From assembly GCA_029706075.1 (NCBI GenBank), contig JAINUG010000020.1, positions 455,125 through 519,124 of the forward strand: 64,000 bases of DNA, written 5' to 3'. Every line of letters starts with the position of its first letter. Positions within the stretch are counted from its first letter, which is position 1. This stretch comes from Aldrovandia affinis (lineage: Eukaryota; Chordata; Actinopteri; Notacanthiformes; Halosauridae). Positions 59,180 to 64,000 of the stretch are shown in pieces. The notes beneath the pieces were generated by a model. That model was not told the DNA's origin. It made no database searches and was given only the letters and a program-made list of their open reading frames with translations. Both the position numbers and the translations under genes were made by a program.

Positions 59180-60412
59180 TACCGATCAGGCACAACATTA
59201 AAACCACCTGCCTAATATTGTGTAGGTCCCCCTCGTGCCACCAAAACAGCTCTGACCCGTCGAGGCATGGACTCCACAAGACCTCTGAAGGTGTCCTGTG
59301 GTATCTGGCACCAAGACGTTAGCAGCAGATCCTTTAAGTCCTGTAAGTTGCGAGGTGATGCCTCCATGGATCGGACTTGTTGGTCCAGCACATCCACAGA
59401 TGCTCGATTGGATTGAGATCTGGGGAATTTGGAGGCCAAGTCATCACCTTGAACTCTTTCTCATGTTCCTCAAACCATTCCCGAACAATTTTTGCAGTGT
59501 GGCAGGGCGCATTATCCTGCTGAAAGAGGCCACTGGCATCAGGGAATACTGTTGCCATGAAGGGGTGTACTTGGTCTGCAACAATGTTTAGGTAGGTGGT
59601 ACGTGTCAAAGTAACATCCACATGAATGCCAGGACCGAAGGTTTCCCAGCAGAACATTGCCCAGAGCATCACACTGCCTCCGCCGGCTTGCCTTCTTCCC
59701 ATAGTGCATCCTGGTGCCATCTCTTCCCCAGGTAAACAACGCACACGCACCCAGCCATCCACATGATGTAAAAGAAAGCGTGATTCATCAGACCAGCCCA
59801 CCTTCTTCCATTGCTCCATGGTCCAGTTCTGACGCTCACGTGCCCATTGTAGGCGCTTTCGGTGGTGGACAGGGGTCAGCATGGGCACTCTGACCGGTCT
59901 GCGGCTACGCAGCCCCATACGCAGCAAGCTGCGATGCACTGTGTGTTCTGACACCTTTATATCATAGCCAGCATTCACTTTTTCAGCAATTTGTGCTACA
60001 GTAGCTCTTCTGTGGGATCAGACCAGACGGGCTAGCCTTCACTCCTCATGCACATCAATGAGCCTTGGGTGCCCATGACCCTGTCGTCGGTTCACCGGTT
60101 GTCCTTCCTTGGACCACTTTTGGTAGGTACTAACCACTGCATACCGGGAACACCCCACAAGACCTGCCGTTTTGGAGATGCTCTGACCCAGTCGTCTAGC
60201 CATCACAATTTGGCCCTTGTCAAAGTCGCTCAGATCCTTACACTTGCCCATTTTTCCTGCTTCCAAGAACTTCATCAACATCAACTTCAAGAACTGACTG
60301 TTCACTTGCTGCCTAATATATCCCACCCCTTGACAGGTGCCATTGTAACGAGATGATCAATGTTGTTCACTTCACCTGTCAGTGGTTTTAATGTTGTGGC
60401 TGATCGGTGTAT
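59180..60412 (-). mobile_element. Tc1-like transposon, near complete
   Basis: Ends ACCGATCAGGCACAACATTA and, inverted, ACCGATCAGCCACAACATTA near 60409. About 1.23 kb with a single-gene layout on the minus strand. It lies in a magix intron (58999-61318) and directly abuts the element at 60416. Confidence 0.9.
59334..60260 (-). pseudogene. Tc1 transposase, broken once in the middle
   Basis: Start codon near 60252 ([20 protein letters not shown]; helix-turn-helix with [17 protein letters not shown]), open to a stop at 60039. It resumes at 59978: SEHTVHRSLLRMGLRSRRP, WSDESRFLLH (first Asp), GGGSVMLWAMFCW, FQQDNAPCHTA (second Asp) and SPDLNPIEHLW (Glu). The DD34E triad is intact; the break near 60000-60040 is what disables it. 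The C-terminal end is a short run-out after HLW. Confidence 0.9.
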
Positions 60413-60415
60413 ATA

Positions 60416-61080
60416 CACTACCGGTCAAAAGTTTTAGAACACCCCCATTTTCCAGTTTTTACTGAAATTTAAGCAGTTTAAGTCCAGTGAATAACCTGAA
60501 ATGGTACAAAGGTAAGCGGTAAACTGCTAGAGGTAAAAATAAAAAAAAAGGTTCAGTAGTCCACTGGCGGTGCTTCATGGCCCAGGCAAGCCTCTTTTTC
60601 TTATTTTGCCATTTTAGCAATGGCTTTCTTACTGCCACTCGACCTGTCAAACCTGCAGCTCGAAGTCTTCTCTTCACAGTTGAAACTGAGACTTCCTTAC
60701 TTCGACCAGTGTTAAGCTGTGCTTGAAGCTGTTGTCCTGTGAGCCGCCTATCACGCAAGCTGTTGACTCTCAGAAACTTGTCCTCTGATTTTGTTGTGGC
60801 TTTGGGTCTGCCAGACCTCTTCCTGTCAGAGTTTCCTACAGTTTCCAAGTACCTGTTGATGGTGTAGGAAACTACTCACTGCCAAAAAATGTACATTCTT
60901 TTTCCGTTTTTGGTAACCTAAATTATTTTTTTTAACTTTTTTTACTTTTTTATTTATTTTTACCTCTGGCAGTTTACCGCTTACCTTTGTACCATTTCAG
61001 GTTATTCACTGGACTTGAACTGCTTAAATTTCAGTGAAAACTAGAAAATGGGGGTGTTCTAAAACTTTTTACCAGTAGTG
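60416..61080 (-). mobile_element. Internally deleted Tc1-like element with ~115-bp inverted ends
   Basis: CACTACCGGTCAAAAGTTTT and, inverted, CACTACTGGTAAAAAGTTTT open long inverted ends that match through the 'gtccagtgaataacctgaaa' segment (about 115 bp). Between them is only an N-terminal transposase piece (minus, about 60550-60850: RSGRPKATTKSEDKFLRV, TGQQLQAQLN, VSTVKRRLRAAGLTGRVA). Catalytic domain deleted. Confidence 0.88.
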
Positions 61081-61222
61081 TGTGTATATATATATATATA
61101 TACCTGGGAATGGTGGTGTTGTCTGTGGCAGAGCTGAGGTGTGTTCAAGCAGAAAGGGAAGTAGTGAGCAACATAGCGTTAGCAGAATATCCCGTCCATG
61201 AGGCTAATTAACCCAAGGCACA

Positions 61223-61225
<3 letters not shown>

Positions 61226-61270
<45 letters not shown>

Positions 61271-61313
61271 GTGTGTGTTTGTGTGTGTGTGAGTGTGTGT
61301 GTGTGTGTGTATA
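61226..61313. repeat. (GT)n microsatellite next to a magix donor
   Basis: GT run on the plus strand. On the transcript strand it is CA repeats beginning about 6 nt after the GTGAGT of exon 61319-61519. Confidence 0.95.
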
Positions 61314-61318
61314 CTCAC

Positions 61319-61519
61319 TGATGCTGGATCGGGGGATGATGGTGAGGCGCAGGGTGTTACCAGCTCGGCGGAGGATCTGGGCCAGGTCTCGGTGAGGCAG
61401 CGCCACCACTGAGCGCCCCTCCACGCCCTCCAGCCGGTCCCCCGGGCGAATCTGGCCGCTACGTGCCGCGGGGCTGCCCCTCCGCACAGTCACAAACCGG
61501 TGGGGCAACAGGGACGAAG
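61319..61519 (-). CDS. magix: MAGIX-like gene, exon for the second half of the penultimate PDZ domain
   Basis: A 201-bp exon on the minus strand. The acceptor CTGCTCTGCCCCACAG lies at 61535-61520 and the donor AGCATCA|GTGAGTAT has its GT at 61318-61317 (phase 1). It encodes the C-terminal half of a PDZ domain: GSPAARSGQIRPGDRL (the GSPA...GD pattern before beta D), VALPHRDLAQILRRAGNT (helix alpha B with class I His) and LRLTIIP. MAGI proteins have GSPADRxGxLKxGDRI and AGNTVTLRIIP in their fifth PDZ, so this is the orthologous position. The first half of the domain must be on an exon to the right, probably beyond 64000. Directly after the donor the transcript runs into CA repeats (61226-61313). 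No magix exon is recognisable between 61520 and 64000. Confidence 0.85.
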
Positions 61520-62630
61520 CTGTGGGGCAGAGCAGGTAGGCCATAGGTGAGGCCACATGAACACAGACCTGGATAAAAGGCTGCTTTATACACACAGTTT
61601 TCACACCTGGGTGATCGCTGACCTCCACCCAAACTGTGTTGGTGAAGGTTAAAAAATAAAACTTGCATTTAATTGGTATTTCAGCTGTGACTCTCGAGTC
61701 CCTGAAGCAGTTGCATGACTTGTAGCTCTCTGTGACAAGAGCTGAGATGAGCTGCGTTAGAGTGCCATCGAGAATCCTGTCTTTTCCTTAGGGCTCTATG
61801 CAGCTGAATCAAAGGGACGTTTGACAGGAGGGTAAACAGAGGGCAATGGTTCAGCGACCCTTCTCTTTCTCCCTCTCTCTACCTCCCTCTCTTCCCCTCC
61901 GATACCTTACTCTTACTTAAAACCGTAAAAATAACTTAAACTGAAGCCCACCCCACCCACCCTTTACCATGACAGATGGAAACTCAACAGAATTTGGCTT
62001 CAATAAATGAGGATTTTTCATCGTCAGAAACTCCCAAGAATGGCCAGGAACACTATGAAATAGACTGTTCCAGACTGTTTCAGACTCTTCCACCAACTCG
62101 TGTGCTCACAACTATGCCAACTGTGCCAAGAGCCACTGCACTATGGTATAAAGTACATCTAAGTGTTACATCGGAAGTAAAACCCAGTTATTGTGTCCCA
62201 AAAGCACAGCTTGGTACTAGCGCTGCCTTTTTAATTCCTTCCGTCAGATTAAAGGACCTAACCCCTAACCCTAACCTTCACCTTGAACAAACACACTCAG
62301 GTGCTGATTAAATATGGAAAGTGGTCTCCTCTTCCATACGGGCCTGCATACTCAAAATGGCAGCTCTGCTAATAATTGATGATTGACTCAATTATTAACA
62401 AGTGGTTAAGTTGAAGGCGACCAAAGGCCTCTTTGAGCCAGACCGCTCTAAACTGTGATCAAAAAGCACACGGTGAGAAACGTGCCAAAAGCATGCAAAA
62501 AATGAGTGGTTTCCGGCAAACATTATGCTAAGGTGAGTTAAGGAAAAAAGTATGAAAATATGAAAAATACATTTGGCAGCTGTATTGTGTGGGGTTTATG
62601 AATAAAAATGTATTTCTTCTGCATTTAGAC
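61520..62630. other. Magix intron sequence, no exon recognised
   Basis: The adjoining 61520-61540 holds the acceptor. Beyond it I see no PDZ-like coding on the minus strand; plus-strand frames (for example 61976-62311) show no family features. Confidence 0.5.
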
Positions 62631-62815
62631 CAGGGGTCCCCAACCCTGGTCCTGGAGGGCCACAGGGTCTGATGATTTTCATTGTTACTCAGCACTTAAT
62701 TGATCACTTAAAGCAGTTCATTGCACAGTTAACTCACCTCACCTGGTTTCTTGGATCTGAATTTGATGTTGATTTTAAGTTGAAGAAAAAAAAAAAAAAC
62801 CCAGGAGAACCCCAA
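62631..62815. mobile_element. hAT-type MITE end
   Basis: CAGGGGTCCCCAACCCTGGT then CCTGGAGGGCC is a widespread fish hAT terminus. An A-rich run and 'cccaggagaacccc' lie to the right, but no clean inverted partner is found. Confidence 0.6.
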
Positions 62816-62993
62816 AATATTTTCCAAACAACTTTAAACTATGAGCAAGAAATGTGCAACGCTTGAGTGCCAATGCTGTCAAGAGATAATATGTGTAGAA
62901 ATAAAGACTGAGTAAAGAGGTTTTCTGGAAAGAGTACTGGTGCACCCCAGCTTTCCTGGGTTAAACAGAGTGGTAGTGTGATCCATATATGTA

Positions 62994-63545
62994 CACGTAA
63001 CTGCCAAAATATAGGAAACACCTTGAGTAAATGAAAGGTTCTGGTGGCTCTGTTATGGTGCGGGGTGCATTTTCCTGGCATGGTTAAGGTCCACTCAACT
63101 CCTTAGAGGGCAAGGTAAACATCAATAAATACAAGGCCATTCTGAGTGATCGACTTCATCCTATGGTGAAGCATTTATATTCTGATGGGAGTGGTCTCTT
63201 CCAGGATGACAATGCCCCCATCCACAGGGCACGAGTGGTCATTCAATGGTTTGATGAGCATGAAAATTATGTAAAACATATGCCATGGCCGTCTCAGTCA
63301 CCAGATCTCAACTGAATTGAACACTTATGGGAGATTCTGGAGCAGTGCTTTAGACCATGTTTTCAACAAAACACCAAATAATGGCATTTCTTGTGGAAGA
63401 ATGGAGTTGCATCCCTCCAACAGAGTTCCAGACACTTGTAGAATCTATGCCAAGGCACACTGAAGCTGTTCTGGCAGCTCGTGGTGGACCAACACCGTAT
63501 TGAGACACTTTATGTTTATGTTTCCTTTATTTTGGCAGTTACATG
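62994..63545 (+). mobile_element. Internally deleted Tc1-like element
   Basis: CACGTAACTGCCAAAATATA and inverted partner (TTTATTTTGGCAGTTACATG) flanked by TA. Carries the transposase C-terminal part with FQDDNAPIHRARVV-type sequence and SPDLN*IEHLWEIL (stop inside the last block). Same family as 54187-54728. Confidence 0.88.
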
Positions 63546-63704
63546 TATTTCAGTGGTGTCAGACTGTGGAAGGCTGCAGTGTCTGTTGGTTTCTGGTGTG
63601 TTTCAGCACTTAAGTGATTTATTTAAACTAAACAGTCCACACACCTTGTTTCTACGGCCTAAACTGACTGCCGAATGAAAGGAAACTACAAAAACGTGTA
63701 TATA

Positions 63705-64000
63705 CAGTGGGTATAAAAAGTATTTTATATTACGTATTTATTAATGCATTTTCTGTTTCAATTGACTTTATCGTCATGTCAAATTTACATTCATATTACC
63801 AAACCTTGAACAGTGGGTATAAAAACTATTCACCCCCTTTGGCACTTTTCACATTTTCTTTTCTTTATGAAATCAATATGGATTTAATAAAGACATTTTT
63901 ACATTTTTTATTTGACATTAGTATTTTGTATTTATAAGTGGAAATCCCAATTAAATTCATTTTGATTGCATGAAAGTAAGTAAGAAAGTGCAAGTAAGAA
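63705..64000. mobile_element. Tc1-like terminus, cut by the window end
   Basis: ACAGTGGGTATAAAAAGTAT at 63704 and again ACAGTGGGTATAAAAACTAT at 63811 are two copies of one element terminus, the second followed by 'tcaccccctttggcac'. Looks like one element inserted into, or duplicated at, its own end; the rest lies beyond the window. Confidence 0.55.

Overview
The window looks like a ray-finned fish nuclear genome: intron-split vertebrate genes, long CA/CT microsatellites, many Tc1/mariner-type DNA transposons, a fish-type Gypsy LTR retrotransposon, CR1-, L2- and L1/Tx1-type LINEs, and tRNA-derived SINEs. One SINE tail carries the TGTAA-type ending described for eel UnaSINE/UnaL2 elements, so an elopomorph such as an eel is a reasonable guess, but the species cannot be fixed from the sequence. 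Only two cellular genes are recognisable, both on the minus strand. (1) The N-terminal coding exon of an IQSEC-family ARF guanine-nucleotide exchange factor, most like IQSEC2, at 26321-26781. It has an ideal start context, the family's N-terminal coiled coil and a consensus donor. The rest of the gene would lie to the left of base 1, so 1-26320 is probably intron 1. (2) The 3' half of a MAGI-family PDZ scaffold gene, best matching MAGIX, as five exons at 61319-61519, 58922-58998, 58546-58692, 57680-57818 and 44696-45531. All four junctions are phase compatible. They encode the second half of one PDZ domain, a basic linker, a complete second PDZ domain and a long charged tail with a GPWL-type motif near its C-terminus. 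The 5' part lies beyond 64000. From memory, human MAGIX and IQSEC2 both lie in Xp11, which fits their linkage here. Layout: 1-26.3 kb, presumed iqsec2 intron full of repeats, including a CR1 LINE (18.97-20.13 kb) and a defective two-LTR Gypsy element (20.37-24.25 kb) whose integrase lies upstream of reverse transcriptase, the Gmr1-type order. 26.3-26.8 kb, iqsec2 exon. 26.8-43.9 kb, upstream/intergenic DNA with a 100-base assembly gap (31401-31500), a Tc1 element with a SINE inside it (33.26-35.26 kb) and a solo LTR with a perfect 5-bp target duplication (38873-39808). 44.7-45.5 kb, magix terminal exon. 45.5-57.7 kb, its last intron, holding a MITE, a LINE interrupted by a CR1 and by a Tc1 that contains a hAT element that contains a solo LTR, and a 1.6-kb near-perfect palindromic Tc1 element. 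57.7-61.5 kb, the four upstream magix exons with large UG/CA repeat tracts next to splice sites and two abutting Tc1 elements. 61.5-64 kb, further intron with repeats. No tRNA or rRNA gene, CRISPR array or bacterial-type system is present.
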